Assembly: GCA_963662705.2 (NCBI GenBank)
Contig: OY759767.1
Location: 5,580,001-5,644,000, forward strand
Reading direction: 5' to 3'
DNA length: 64,000 bases
Source: JAPPHA01 sp963662705
GTDB lineage: Bacteria; Pseudomonadota; Alphaproteobacteria; Rhodobacterales; Rhodobacteraceae
The translations under genes and the position numbers were made by a program. Shown here piece by piece: positions 52,103-60,631 of the stretch (position 1 is its first letter; the number at the start of each line of letters is the position of its first letter). Below the pieces are notes generated by a model that was given only the letters and a program-made list of their open reading frames with translations, was not told the origin of the DNA and did not search any database.

Positions 52103-52477
52103 TTTAATCCCTCTACCGTCGACGCCCCTGCGGCAATCGGTGCAAGACTGCTTTCACCTATCGAGCCGCTTAAAAGCTGCGTCGCAAGGATGGAAAAACT
52201 CGAACCGGCGCACGATGCGATTGTCATTCGTTGGCTCGGAAGGTCACGGGTCGGCCAGGGCGCTCAATCGATGGCGGGGTTCATCGTCGAACCGCCCTGG
52301 GCCGCTGAGGGCATGATCTTCCCGGCGAAGGGTTGGGTGATGATGCTGGCGTAACCCGCGAAAACCCGCGAAATTCAAATGATCTCCGACGAGCTCGGCA
52401 CCGGCTGCAGTGGCTGGCGAATGTGTTCGGCTTCCTTTCCATCCGAACTTAGAGCACCAGCGACCGCCTTGTCGTGA
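52103..52477 (+). pseudogene. Class III aminotransferase relic
   Basis: One frame reads QGAQSMAGFIVEPPWAAEGM and IFPAKGWVMMLA, a TAA, then REIQMISDELGTGCSGWRM before a TGA at 52475. It matches the class III stretch AxFIxEPxxGxxGxxxPPKGY...LLIxDEVxTGFGRTG. The catalytic lysine region and both ends are missing. It may come from a neighbouring paralogue deleted next to the intact gene. Confidence 0.65.
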
Positions 52478-53004
52478 GACACACCGCGAGAAAGAACCGT
52501 GATCGCGACACGCCGGGCGCCACCAATGGCAATCCGCTCCCGGTGGCGGGAAACGCGCCGCGTTCCGGGTTTTCGGTTCTTCTGAATTCATGGTGTCTTG
52601 CATGGTTCGGTTTCGTTACCGGGTCTTATTGAATTGGCGGTGCGCATAGTCGGCCTGGTCGAATCTTCACGGCCGGATTTTGGGATTTGCTGTTTTCCAA
52701 CAACAACCTGGTTGGAACTAGAATGGATTCGTACTGGGAACAAATGACCGGGGGTTCAATGTTGCAAAACCGGACAATAGACTCAATTTTGACGATTTTC
52801 GTCAATTGATTCCGTTTTTTTCTCAATGAAGTTCCGCCCAGTACAAACACATTTTCGATCCACGCGAGATGGAGCAGAAGGCACGGCGCGCGCCTCGTAT
52901 CGAGCGATTCATCCGATCGCCATTCCTGGCACCGGAAATAGCCGCTGCAATGACCAGCCTGCATTCGTGACGAATGAATCGGTGCCATGACCCGGCTAAT
53001 CCCG
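52478..53004. other. AT-richer intergenic region
   Basis: No coding frame I trust. The section 52690-52860 is visibly richer in A and T than the rest of the window and holds the hairpin listed separately. Confidence 0.4.
52783..52809. terminator. Hairpin in the AT-rich spacer
   Basis: TTGACGA and TCGTCAA (52789-52805) form a perfect 7-bp stem with a TTT loop, extendable by TCAATT/TTGA with a bulge. A run of seven T lies about ten bases downstream on the plus strand. It may be a bidirectional terminator between converging transcripts. Confidence 0.4.
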
Positions 53005-54516
53005 TCAGGTGCCGGATTGTCCGATATGATCTTCAAGCATGACCTGTTGCGCCACGGCTTCGATCACGTCCGCTGCATCCCCGATGTCTGTGGAAAGTGA
53101 CCGGTCGTCGTCGAGCGGCGCAACGCGTTCACGTATGGTCCTGTGAATGCGACCCGCGAGCGGGCCCGTCGTCGATGGCTTCCGAAGATCCATAGCCTGA
53201 GCTCCGACCAGCGCCTCAAGTCCCGACAGCAGCCTAGACATTTCCGCCTGCTCCGTGAGCTTGCCGGCCGCTAACGGTGTCAGGACAGCCATATCCTCGA
53301 CTCCCTCGGATACGGGGACCTGATCAAGAACGACCGGTTCAGCCCGGTGCCGGATGTGCGCGGCCAGGGAAACGGCCGTCTTTTGCAGCGGCACCATGCC
53401 TGCGGAATCGCCTCCAGCGGTAGACAGGAACCGCGGCAGCCCGGACGTCGCTGGAGACATCATTCTCTGGATCCGCTGAACGGCGCAGTTGGCCATCATC
53501 GACAGGGTCAGCGACAGCGACTCGAGGCCCAGCGCCAACGCCGGCGACTGGAAATTCGGGGTCGAAAGAAGGCGGCCATCAGGAGTGACGACCGGGCTGT
53601 CCGAAACGCTGTTCAGAGCGGTTTCAACCATGGTTCCGACGTGATCCAGGCCGTGTAATCCAGCGCCCGTCACCTGGGCCGCACCCCGGAAACTGACCGG
53701 ATCCTGAACGCGGCGCGGGTGATCTGCAGTGTCCCCGAGCGCTTCCCGGAACCATTTTGCGGCACGATCGTACCCCGGGGCAGGTGACAGTGCGATGACT
53801 TCCGGATCAAGGATATTCCGGTTTGCGGCGAATCCTTCGAACGACAGGACGATGGCGCATTGGCTCATGGTCAGGTTCAGGGCGTAGCGGTCAAACGCGA
53901 ACGCTGAAAGCGTCGTTGTTACGGCGGAGTGATTTGCAAGAACCATGGCGTCACCCGGCGCCAGGTCCGGCGGGTTCAGGCCGGCTTCGCCGAGGGCCGT
54001 GGCCGCGTCGATCCTCGCTCCGTTTCGCCAGAGCTCGCCTTCGCCGACGAGAGCAAGGCCGAAGTGGGCGTTCTGCACGAGATCTCCGGCTCCGATCGAA
54101 CCTGTTTCAGGTATGACTGGCGCGAATCCGGCGTTGAACACGGCAATCAGGTGATCAAGGAGCGCCGGCGAAATCCCGCTTGCCCCCCGTGCGGCGCCGA
54201 GAATCCGGGCGAGCAGGACTCCCCGGCACACCTCTTCCGACAAGTGTTCGCCAACCGCCGCGGCGCGTCCGCGGAGAAGACGAAGCTGGAACCCGGAAAT
54301 CTCGTCCGGGGCGATCCGGTGAGAAAGATTGGCGCCCAGCCCGGTGTTCAGGCCGTAGACAGGTCGGTCTCCGGCGGCATGGTCGAGAACAATCGAATGG
54401 TCTCGCTCGATCCGCACACGGGTATCCGGGTTCAGGCCGAGCGTGCTTGCCTCCCTGGCAATCGCGATGAATTCCTGAATGCGGAACGGGCTGGATCCAT
54501 GGCCAACGGAAATCAT
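53005..54516 (-). CDS. Aromatic amino acid lyase family protein with altered MIO motif
   Basis: 503-aa member of the HutH/PAL fold. PVYGLNTGLGANL (active-site Tyr54), NHSAVTTTLSAFAFD, ALNSVSDSPVV, STPNFQSPALALGLE and the C-terminal QVPVSEGVEDMAVL region fit the family. The segment that normally reads GSxGASGDLxPLAH reads GSIGAGDLVQNAH (139-151): the Ser of the Ala-Ser-Gly triad that cyclises to MIO is missing, by a clean one-codon difference. It may use another mechanism or be non-catalytic. Start ATG 54516 overlaps the upstream gene's stop (ATGA). Length is normal. Confidence 0.85.
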   Translation of the reverse strand: MISVGHGSSPFRIQEFIAIAREASTLGLNPDTRVRIERDHSIVLDHAAGDRPVYGLNTGLGANLSHRIAPDEISGFQLRLLRGRAAAVGEHLSEEVCRGVLLARILGAARGASGISPALLDHLIAVFNAGFAPVIPETGSIGAGDLVQNAHFGLALVGEGELWRNGARIDAATALGEAGLNPPDLAPGDAMVLANHSAVTTTLSAFAFDRYALNLTMSQCAIVLSFEGFAANRNILDPEVIALSPAPGYDRAAKWFREALGDTADHPRRVQDPVSFRGAAQVTGAGLHGLDHVGTMVETALNSVSDSPVVTPDGRLLSTPNFQSPALALGLESLSLTLSMMANCAVQRIQRMMSPATSGLPRFLSTAGGDSAGMVPLQKTAVSLAAHIRHRAEPVVLDQVPVSEGVEDMAVLTPLAAGKLTEQAEMSRLLSGLEALVGAQAMDLRKPSTTGPLAGRIHRTIRERVAPLDDDRSLSTDIGDAADVIEAVAQQVMLEDHIGQSGT

Positions 54517-55535
54517 CAGTGGAACCGAATCCGACGGCCGAGGCCAAGCCGCTTTGCCTTTTCGAGGATCGCGTGACCGAGGGCAATGTCCGAGAGTGAC
54601 AATCCGCGGTGCCAGAACAGGATCGTCTCGTTTTCCTTCTCGCGGCCCGGCCGCTTGCCGGCAACGATCTCGGATAGCTCCGCATGCAGGGTTTTCGCCG
54701 TCAGCAAACCTTGGTCGACATGATCCCGAAGTGCGCCGAACTGGCCATGGGCCTGCCCCCAATCGTCCATGACGATCTTGTCCATGACGTCGGTCAGGGA
54801 AAGCTCCACGGCCGACATGGTTCCATAGGGTATGACCAGTGAACCGCGTCTGATCCATTCAGTCCGAAACAACGGTTCCGGCGCCCTGAGCCTGGAGGCC
54901 TCTACCATGATGTCGGCGCCTTCAAGGCAACTTTTCCAGTCTTTGGTCGCGATGACTTTCCTGCCGAGGTCGGATTCGAGCCGATCCGCGAAACATTCGC
55001 GGCTTTCCGGGCGCCGCGAATGGACCCGGATTTCCTCGAAGTCGAAAAAATGGGCAAGCAGGCGGACATTCCAGTATGCGGTCCCGCGGGCACCGACATG
55101 GCCGAGGACCTTCGGCTCGGGCGGCGCCAGGTAGCGCGCGCCGATGGCGGTCATCGCGCCGGTTCGCATTTCCGTTATGCCCGTGGCGTCAATGATCGCT
55201 TTCGGGGCGCCGTTACGGGGATCGAAGAGTGTCAGGATCCCGTACTCGGACGGGCGACCACCCCGGTAGTTGTCGACAAAATCCCCAACGACCTTGGTTC
55301 CCGCACTGTCGATGTCGCCTCCGATCCAGCCCCGGAGCACGTTGAAGTGACCATCGACACCCGCCCGGGGACGAATATGGGTTCTCGGCTCGATCGCGGT
55401 TTCTCCCTGCCCCTGCATGAAAAGGCCGGTTTCGACGGCAGTGAGGATTTCCTTGTCGTCAAGCGCTGCCTGTTCGACATCGAACCGGTTTAGGAAGTCG
55501 ATGTGGACCTCCGGAGAACGGTTTTTGATCGTCAT
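54516..55535 (-). CDS. Ornithine cyclodeaminase / mu-crystallin family protein
   Basis: 339 aa. NAD-dependent family that includes ornithine cyclodeaminase, alanine dehydrogenase and ketimine reductases. Landmarks: the substrate-lysine/Arg region AIIDATGITEMRTGAMTAIG, a Rossmann segment LGHVGARGTAYWNVRLLA (GxGxxA-like, here HVGARGT), and IRVHSRRPESRE. The ATG at 55535 has GAGAACCAGAG ahead. Coupled to the HutH-like gene downstream, so both probably act on one amino-acid-like substrate. Exact reaction unknown. Confidence 0.85.
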   Translation of the reverse strand: MTIKNRSPEVHIDFLNRFDVEQAALDDKEILTAVETGLFMQGQGETAIEPRTHIRPRAGVDGHFNVLRGWIGGDIDSAGTKVVGDFVDNYRGGRPSEYGILTLFDPRNGAPKAIIDATGITEMRTGAMTAIGARYLAPPEPKVLGHVGARGTAYWNVRLLAHFFDFEEIRVHSRRPESRECFADRLESDLGRKVIATKDWKSCLEGADIMVEASRLRAPEPLFRTEWIRRGSLVIPYGTMSAVELSLTDVMDKIVMDDWGQAHGQFGALRDHVDQGLLTAKTLHAELSEIVAGKRPGREKENETILFWHRGLSLSDIALGHAILEKAKRLGLGRRIRFH

Positions 55536-55616
55536 GGAAACTCTGGTTCTCCCGTTTGGGACGGTTTCCAGAAATCTGGACAAACCGGCGTTTCGTCGCA
55601 ATACCGGCCCGCGGCG

Positions 55617-56078
55617 TCAGCGACAATGACTGCAGACCGAACGGGAGTTGGCGTGCGTTTCGAAGCAGACGTTTCGTTCGAGCAACGGTTTGAGCCAGGG
55701 CTGTGCCCGCTTCGTCCAGATGTGACAGGAGGGCGAGACGACCGAGGTGTCATCCAGGGTGCCGGCCTTCATGCTGAGTATCGTACCCCCTTCCGCCCGC
55801 ATGTTGCCACCCGCATGATAGAGCCGGGTTCCGCATGCACCGCAGAAAGCACAGACCTTCTCGCGCCCCGATTCGCCGCACGTCCGGTAGATGTGCGGCC
55901 TGGCGCCGGTGAATTCGACTGCATCGGTTTCCATCCACATGGAGAGCCCGAACGCGCTCGAGGACTGTTTCTGGCAATCCATGCAGTGGCAGGCGTAGAG
56001 CGCGATCGGCGTGCGCAGGAGCCGGAACCGGATCGCTCCACACTGACAGCCGCCTTCCTGATCTGCTGCGACGGACAT
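55617..56078 (-). CDS. GFA / CENP-V family zinc protein
   Basis: 153 aa. Zinc-binding fold of glutathione-dependent formaldehyde-activating enzymes: GGCQCGAIRFRLL, YACHCMDCQKQSSSAFG and FCGACGTRLYHAG carry the seven cysteines of the two zinc sites. Many members are not formaldehyde enzymes and their substrate is unknown. On the same strand as the OCD-like gene, 81 bases upstream of it. Confidence 0.9.
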   Translation of the reverse strand: MSVAADQEGGCQCGAIRFRLLRTPIALYACHCMDCQKQSSSAFGLSMWMETDAVEFTGARPHIYRTCGESGREKVCAFCGACGTRLYHAGGNMRAEGGTILSMKAGTLDDTSVVSPSCHIWTKRAQPWLKPLLERNVCFETHANSRSVCSHCR

Positions 56079-56169
56079 GCTTCTCGCCTCCTTTCACTCT
56101 GTCATTGAACTTGGAAAACTGACCAGGGCCATAGCCAGGAAACAAGCGGAACCGCAAGCGATGCCCTCA

Positions 56170-56545
56170 TCATTCTTCATGTTGATCGAGGCCCGTGCCG
56201 AAACTGGCGAGCGCTTCCTGGAGATGACCTGCCATCGCATGCCCGGCCACGGTCGGCATCCGGTCGGATGAGGTGATCAGGCAGAGACGCAATTTGGACA
56301 ATCGCTCGCCTTCCAGCGGAACGGCAACGAGTTGCCCCGCGGTGTTAGCGGCTGTTCCTCGGAAAACCCCAGGCGCGTATAGAATGCAATCCCGACGCCC
56401 CGAAGCAGGAGGCGTTTGACTACTGCCTGGGTGTTGGAGACCGCCACCGGCCTGTGCGCACTCTTGAATGTTTCCATTTCGTCCGCGACGAATGGCTGCA
56501 TCGTGTCGGCAGGGTCCTGGTAGATCAGGCGATGTGAGCCGCAAT
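56170..56545 (-). pseudogene. LysR-type regulator, C-terminal relic with frameshift
   Basis: Minus strand: HRLIYQDPADTMQPF, then SNTQAVVKRLLLRGVGIAFY; after a frameshift near 56342 the next frame gives GQLVAVPLEGERLSKLRLCL and a TGA after ASFGTGLDQHEE. This is the last part of a LysR effector-binding domain (AVVKRLLLRGVGIAFY, LVAVPLE). The HTH half is absent. It is divergent from the M81 peptidase relic. Confidence 0.7.
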
Positions 56546-56549
56546 CGTC

Positions 56550-56850
56550 GAGCGGTGCGCGACACCGGCCGAGTTGAGGTTGTCGTCAGCGAGAGCCGCC
56601 ACGAGCCGTTCGACACCGGTTGCTTTACCCACGCCGGCATCAACCCGGCGCGCAAGCGCTACATCCTGATCAAGTCTCGCCAGCATTTTTGCGCCGGGTT
56701 CGAACCCATCATCAGTCACGTGGTGATGGTTGCCGGCCGGGCATCACTGCGTCGGACTACAGCCTCTACCCCTGAGAGCGTGTACGCCGTCTGATCTACC
56801 CGCTCGATCTCGATGCGCCGAGCAATTTGCCGGTGCGTTCGAATCGCTGA
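56550..56850 (+). pseudogene. M81 (MlrC-like) metallopeptidase, C-terminal relic
   Basis: Plus strand: VEVVVSESRHEPFDTGCFTH, AGINPARKRYILIKSRQHF and AGFEPIISHVVMVAG, then a frameshift near 56740 into PGITASDYSLYP, a TGA, and RVRRLIYPLDLDAP. It matches the C-terminal domain of microcystinase C-type proteins (SRxQPFD, KRYxxxKSxxHFRAxFEPIA, RPIxPLD). The metal-binding N-terminal domain is gone. Confidence 0.7.
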
Positions 56851-57375
56851 GCCCCGCTGGCGGGAGGCGGCCGGACACCTGTGCAGCGTCCAGTGGCGGC
56901 TCCGCGCGGGCAGGGCTGGCTATTGAAAGCGATGCCTCAGGAAATGCGAGGCGGCTTCGGATCCGATCGGGAAAAACGATTATGATGACCATGTTCCCGT
57001 ACGCCATCAATTAGTTGGTTGCAGTTTCTCAACGCTCGGCGAGTGTCGATATCCCCTCCGATCTGATGACCGCGAACGTTGGCTGGTCGTCTTCGCTTGC
57101 GAAGGTAGTGTTCAACGCCGAGGCTCCCGCACACGTGTTGAGAGGCAGTGCGATGGTGCCGAAGATGGTTTTTTACGGGAGGCTCCCCGCACAAATTGTC
57201 AGTGCGAGTGGCGTGTTGTGATTCCGACACGAGAGGGGAAGCGATCAGCCATGGCCTCGCGCCTCTGATTCAAGCTAACTGGACTCACCGCGGACAAGAC
57301 GCGATTCCGGGACGGAGCGGACGCGAGGCTTCCGGCCGCGGAGGAAGCCGTTCCCGGCTCGATTTTGTATCGTGC
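56851..57375. other. Gene-free stretch
   Basis: About 525 bases between the peptidase relic and the HAD gene. No coding frame or repeat recognised. It marks the change from decayed DNA to the intact 57.4-61.5 kb operon. Confidence 0.4.
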
Positions 57376-58077
57376 TCACATGGCAGCGCACAGACCGGTC
57401 AGCTCGTCGAGGCAAGTGATCACCGGAACGTCGGTGTCGACGTCGGGCCAGTTGCGGCGGACGGATCGGTGCTTGAGCCACACCGGCCGCATTCCGACAT
57501 CGCGCGAGCCGCACACGTCGATGCGGTAGTCGTCGCCCACGTAGACGCACTCGCAGGGGTCGAGCTTCATCTGCCGGAGGCAGCGCAGAAATGGTTCTGC
57601 GTCGGGCTTGGCCGCTATTCCGTCTTCGCCCGCGATGACGATGAATTCAAACGCGCGCTCCAGGTCGGGAAACCCGCCCAGCCGGTGTGCGCCGCCAACC
57701 GCCTGACCCTGGGTATTGGAGACGAGGGCGAGGCGGTGGGTCGTCCGTAGCGCCCTGAGGGTGTCCGGCGCCTCGGGAAACACCCGGGTGAGTGCGTTGA
57801 CCCGCTGCCAGTACTCGCCTTCCCATGCGACGAGCCGCGGCTCGTCGATGCTTCGCTCGAGCGCGCCGCAGACCGAGCGCCAGATTTCGCGGCGGGACAG
57901 ACGCGAGCGCTCGTGGTGCGCCTTGCGCACACGGCGATAGACGTCCATGAAGCGATCCCACTCGATCCCTTCCAATGCCGTGAAGATCCTGTCCTGCGCC
58001 TCTCTTTCTGCGGCACGAAAGCCTTCGGCGGAATCCACCAGCGTCTGGCCGAAGTCAAAGACGACCGCCTTCACCAT
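57376..58077 (-). CDS. HAD-superfamily hydrolase
   Basis: 233 aa. HAD motifs: I AVVFDFGQTLVDS (DFG-x-T, nucleophile Asp but Gly-Gln where DxDGT has an Asp), II LALVSNTQG, III KPDAEPF, IV YVGDDYRIDV. The second Asp of motif I (normally the acid/base) is Gln, as in some dehalogenase- or non-phosphatase-type HADs. ATG 58077 fits the family start. Last gene of the minus-strand operon with the acylating dehydrogenase, 41 bases behind it. Substrate unknown. Confidence 0.82.
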   Translation of the reverse strand: MVKAVVFDFGQTLVDSAEGFRAAEREAQDRIFTALEGIEWDRFMDVYRRVRKAHHERSRLSRREIWRSVCGALERSIDEPRLVAWEGEYWQRVNALTRVFPEAPDTLRALRTTHRLALVSNTQGQAVGGAHRLGGFPDLERAFEFIVIAGEDGIAAKPDAEPFLRCLRQMKLDPCECVYVGDDYRIDVCGSRDVGMRPVWLKHRSVRRNWPDVDTDVPVITCLDELTGLCAAM

Positions 58078-58118
58078 CGACCGTCCGCTTGCAGGCCTCT
58101 GCCCTTCCGAATTCCATC

Positions 58119-59543
58119 TCAGCTGTTGCCGTACGTGGCGAGGTAGTCGCCGAAGAGCTCCTCGTCGGAGGGTATGTGCTCGGGGATCGGCACCGACAGC
58201 CACGTGTAGTTGAGAAAATGACGCCAGTCGATGTTGTCGCTGGTCATGTTGCCGGCCCAGCTCCCGCATCCCAGGGAATCAGTCGTCGGCTGCCCGTTGA
58301 ACCAGCTCCCGCTGTTGGCCGCCGCGTGAGGCATGTTGCAGTTGAGGCGCCCCACGTTGGCCCGGTGGGCGAGCTCGACGCGACGCTCGTCGCGTTCACT
58401 GTGCAACGAGGCGGAGTGGCCGGCGCCGGAGAACTCGAGAATCCGGTTCAGGCGGGCGCACATCTCGGAGAAGTCGTTCCACCTCCAAAGTGTCAGCGTC
58501 GGGGAGATCTTCTCCCCCGAGAAGCGATCCTCGGGCCCGATCTTCTCGCCGACGACCATCAGGAAGCGGGTGTCCTCCGGGACGTCGAGCCCCGCCCTCT
58601 CGGCGATCCAGGTGGCGGACTTCGCCACTAGCGCCCGGTTCAGGTGCTTGCCGTCGGGCCAGTAAAAGCTGCGGAGTTTCTCGCGCTCTTCCGTCGAGCA
58701 GAGATAGCCGCCGACCCCTTCCAGCTCTTCGATCATCCGGTCGTAGACGCTCTCCTCGACCGCGACCGCGTTCTCCGACGAGCACGATGCCGAGTTGTTG
58801 GCGCACTTTGACTTGACGATCTTCTCGGCCGTGGCTTGCAGGTCCGCGGTCTCGTCGATGATCGACACCACGTTCCCGGACCCCACGGTGTGGCAGGGGG
58901 TCGCCGCCTCGTAGACGACCTTGACCAGCGCCGCGCCGCCCGTGGCCACCGCGAAGTCGCAGTGCGCCATGAGCTCGCGAGTCTTGTCGTGGCTCGGTTC
59001 CCGAATGCAGAGCGCGAGGTCTTCCGGTGCGCCCACCTTCGCGAGCGCCTTTCGGATGTGCTCCACCGTGAGGTTGGTGCTCCCCGGTGTGCGCGGGTGC
59101 GGCGAGACGATCATGGCATTGCGCGTCTTCAGCAGCGCGAGCCCGATGCAGCACACCGTCGACTCCGGATTGGTGCAGGGCACGACGTTGGCCACCACCC
59201 CGAGGGGCTTGGCGAACTTGCGGATGCCCTTCTCCCGGTCGTCCTCGACCAGGTCGCAGGTCTTGGCGTCCAGCTGGTCGCGCATGGTGCCCTTGGTCTT
59301 GTTCTGGACTTTGTGGAACTTGTCCTCGAAGACGCCGATGCCGGATTCGTCCACCGCGAGGCGTGCCAGGGCCTCGGCCGTCTCGGGCTTGGAAAGCTCG
59401 TACCCGACCGCCTGACACACCAGGTCCACTTTCTCCTGGGGCCAGGATCGGCACTCCTCGAACGCCGCCCGGGCGCGGCGATAGAGCGCGTTGATGTCGT
59501 CGTTTGGGTCGTTGGCGCTGGTAGCCGTGCGTTCCATGTTCAT
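58119..59543 (-). CDS. CoA-acylating aldehyde dehydrogenase (sulfoacetaldehyde dehydrogenase-like)
   Basis: 474 aa. It belongs to the acylating branch (AdhE-N, PduP, SauS), which turns an aldehyde, CoA and NAD(P)+ into an acyl-CoA. Visible: KPLGVVANVVPCTNPESTV, KTRNAMIVSPHPR, GSGNVVSIIDETADL and the catalytic Cys254 in NNSASCSSENAV. SASCSSEN and the overall pattern resemble SauS-type sulfoacetaldehyde dehydrogenases most, but the substrate cannot be read from sequence. ATG 59543 has AGGCGGGA ahead. It follows two citrate-synthase-fold genes, suggesting that its acyl-CoA product feeds a C-C bond reaction. Confidence 0.83.
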   Translation of the reverse strand: MNMERTATSANDPNDDINALYRRARAAFEECRSWPQEKVDLVCQAVGYELSKPETAEALARLAVDESGIGVFEDKFHKVQNKTKGTMRDQLDAKTCDLVEDDREKGIRKFAKPLGVVANVVPCTNPESTVCCIGLALLKTRNAMIVSPHPRTPGSTNLTVEHIRKALAKVGAPEDLALCIREPSHDKTRELMAHCDFAVATGGAALVKVVYEAATPCHTVGSGNVVSIIDETADLQATAEKIVKSKCANNSASCSSENAVAVEESVYDRMIEELEGVGGYLCSTEEREKLRSFYWPDGKHLNRALVAKSATWIAERAGLDVPEDTRFLMVVGEKIGPEDRFSGEKISPTLTLWRWNDFSEMCARLNRILEFSGAGHSASLHSERDERRVELAHRANVGRLNCNMPHAAANSGSWFNGQPTTDSLGCGSWAGNMTSDNIDWRHFLNYTWLSVPIPEHIPSDEELFGDYLATYGNS

Positions 59544-59578
59544 TTGTCCCGCCTGTCGTTCACCCGAATTGTCTCGGT

Positions 59579-60631
59579 TCAAATTTTCTTCCCGACGGTC
59601 TTGATGCCGGTCTTCTTGCTCGGGTCGTGGATCTCCTCGACGATGGCGGCGCCGCTCCCGCGCAGCTTTTGCCGCTCCTTGAACGCCGCAAGCCACTCGT
59701 CGGGAGAGCCGACTTTCGCAGGCCTGGCGTGCTTAGGCCGGTCGCCGAGCGGCGGCACCGGCCGGTCCTCCGGCCCGTCGTAGTGTTCCTTCGGCGTAAG
59801 GTGCTCGCCGAGCCGGGTGTAACCCTCGCGCTCCACCTCCTCGATGTAATGGGCACCGGCCCCAAACGAACGCGTCACCGCGATGATCGCCCAGGTCGCC
59901 TCCGGGGTGAATCCCAGGTCCATCATGGTCGCGGCCATCGCGCCCAGGAGATCCACGTCCACCGGTTTATCGCTCAAGTCGTTGGCAGCCTCCGCCATCG
60001 CTTCCAGGAACGCGATGTAGGGTCCGGCCACCCCGAGCTTCTTCGCCCGCGCCAGCATCCGCTTTGCGGCCGGATCTTCCAGATACAGATCCGAGATCCC
60101 GAGCGCGGGATCGTCGAGATTCTCCGCCACCAGCTCTCTCGCCGCGGCCTCGATGGACTGTCCCGAGGCCTCTGCCTGCTGCATCTTCTCCAGCACCATG
60201 TTGCCGAAGGCGGAGAACGCGGCGTAGGCGTGTCCGAACGCGAGAATCGACGTGCCGGCGGCCTGGGTGAGAAAGGTCTTGGAGCGGGCGACCATGCGCG
60301 ACATCAGGGCGGGCAGCGAGAGCCCGTCCTCGAGCGCGAGGATCATCACGTAGTTCAGCATCTGATCCTCTTCCACGGTGGGGATGCGGGCCTGGAAGTT
60401 GACAAACACCATGTCGGTCATGCCGTAGCCCTGCTCCATGAGCTCCGTCGTGTCGTAGCCCCTGGCCACGATGCGGTGGACGTTCTTGTACGCCACCTCC
60501 GAAAGCCACTGGAACGGCGCGCGATCGCCGTCCATGGACACGGTGCCGTGTTCGCGCTGCATGTAGTCGTAGGGCAGCTTGGGGCTGCCGAGATTCCCGA
60601 TCAAGTTCCTTTTCCCGGATTCGTCGTTCAT
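59579..60631 (-). CDS. Citrate-synthase-fold protein B (citryl-CoA lyase-like)
   Basis: 350 aa. Citrate synthase/citryl-CoA lyase superfamily: ELMEQGYGMTDMVFVNFQAR, the small-domain helix LAFGHAYAAFSAFGNMVLEK (first His, H134), and the C-terminal block VDVDLLGAMAATMMDLGF with the conserved Asp (D227) and AVTRSFGAGAHYIEE (Arg, His). The second-His loop, usually GFGHRxYxxxDPRA, reads GISDLYLEDPAAKRM, so that His and Arg are lost. A 70-residue charged tail is extra. ATG 60631 overlaps the upstream paralogue's stop (ATGA). Confidence 0.82.
   Translation of the reverse strand: MNDESGKRNLIGNLGSPKLPYDYMQREHGTVSMDGDRAPFQWLSEVAYKNVHRIVARGYDTTELMEQGYGMTDMVFVNFQARIPTVEEDQMLNYVMILALEDGLSLPALMSRMVARSKTFLTQAAGTSILAFGHAYAAFSAFGNMVLEKMQQAEASGQSIEAAARELVAENLDDPALGISDLYLEDPAAKRMLARAKKLGVAGPYIAFLEAMAEAANDLSDKPVDVDLLGAMAATMMDLGFTPEATWAIIAVTRSFGAGAHYIEEVEREGYTRLGEHLTPKEHYDGPEDRPVPPLGDRPKHARPAKVGSPDEWLAAFKERQKLRGSGAAIVEEIHDPSKKTGIKTVGKKI

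Noticed and set aside
52626..53036. 136-codon minus-strand frame in the spacer after the aminotransferases
   Set aside because: It runs through the AT-rich region and hairpin, overlaps the end of the HutH-like gene, and has no family features or ribosome site.
58396..59454. 352-codon frame overlapping the acylating aldehyde dehydrogenase on the same strand
   Set aside because: It is the shifted frame of a gene with a clear catalytic motif and shows Arg/Gly/Ala-rich shadow composition.
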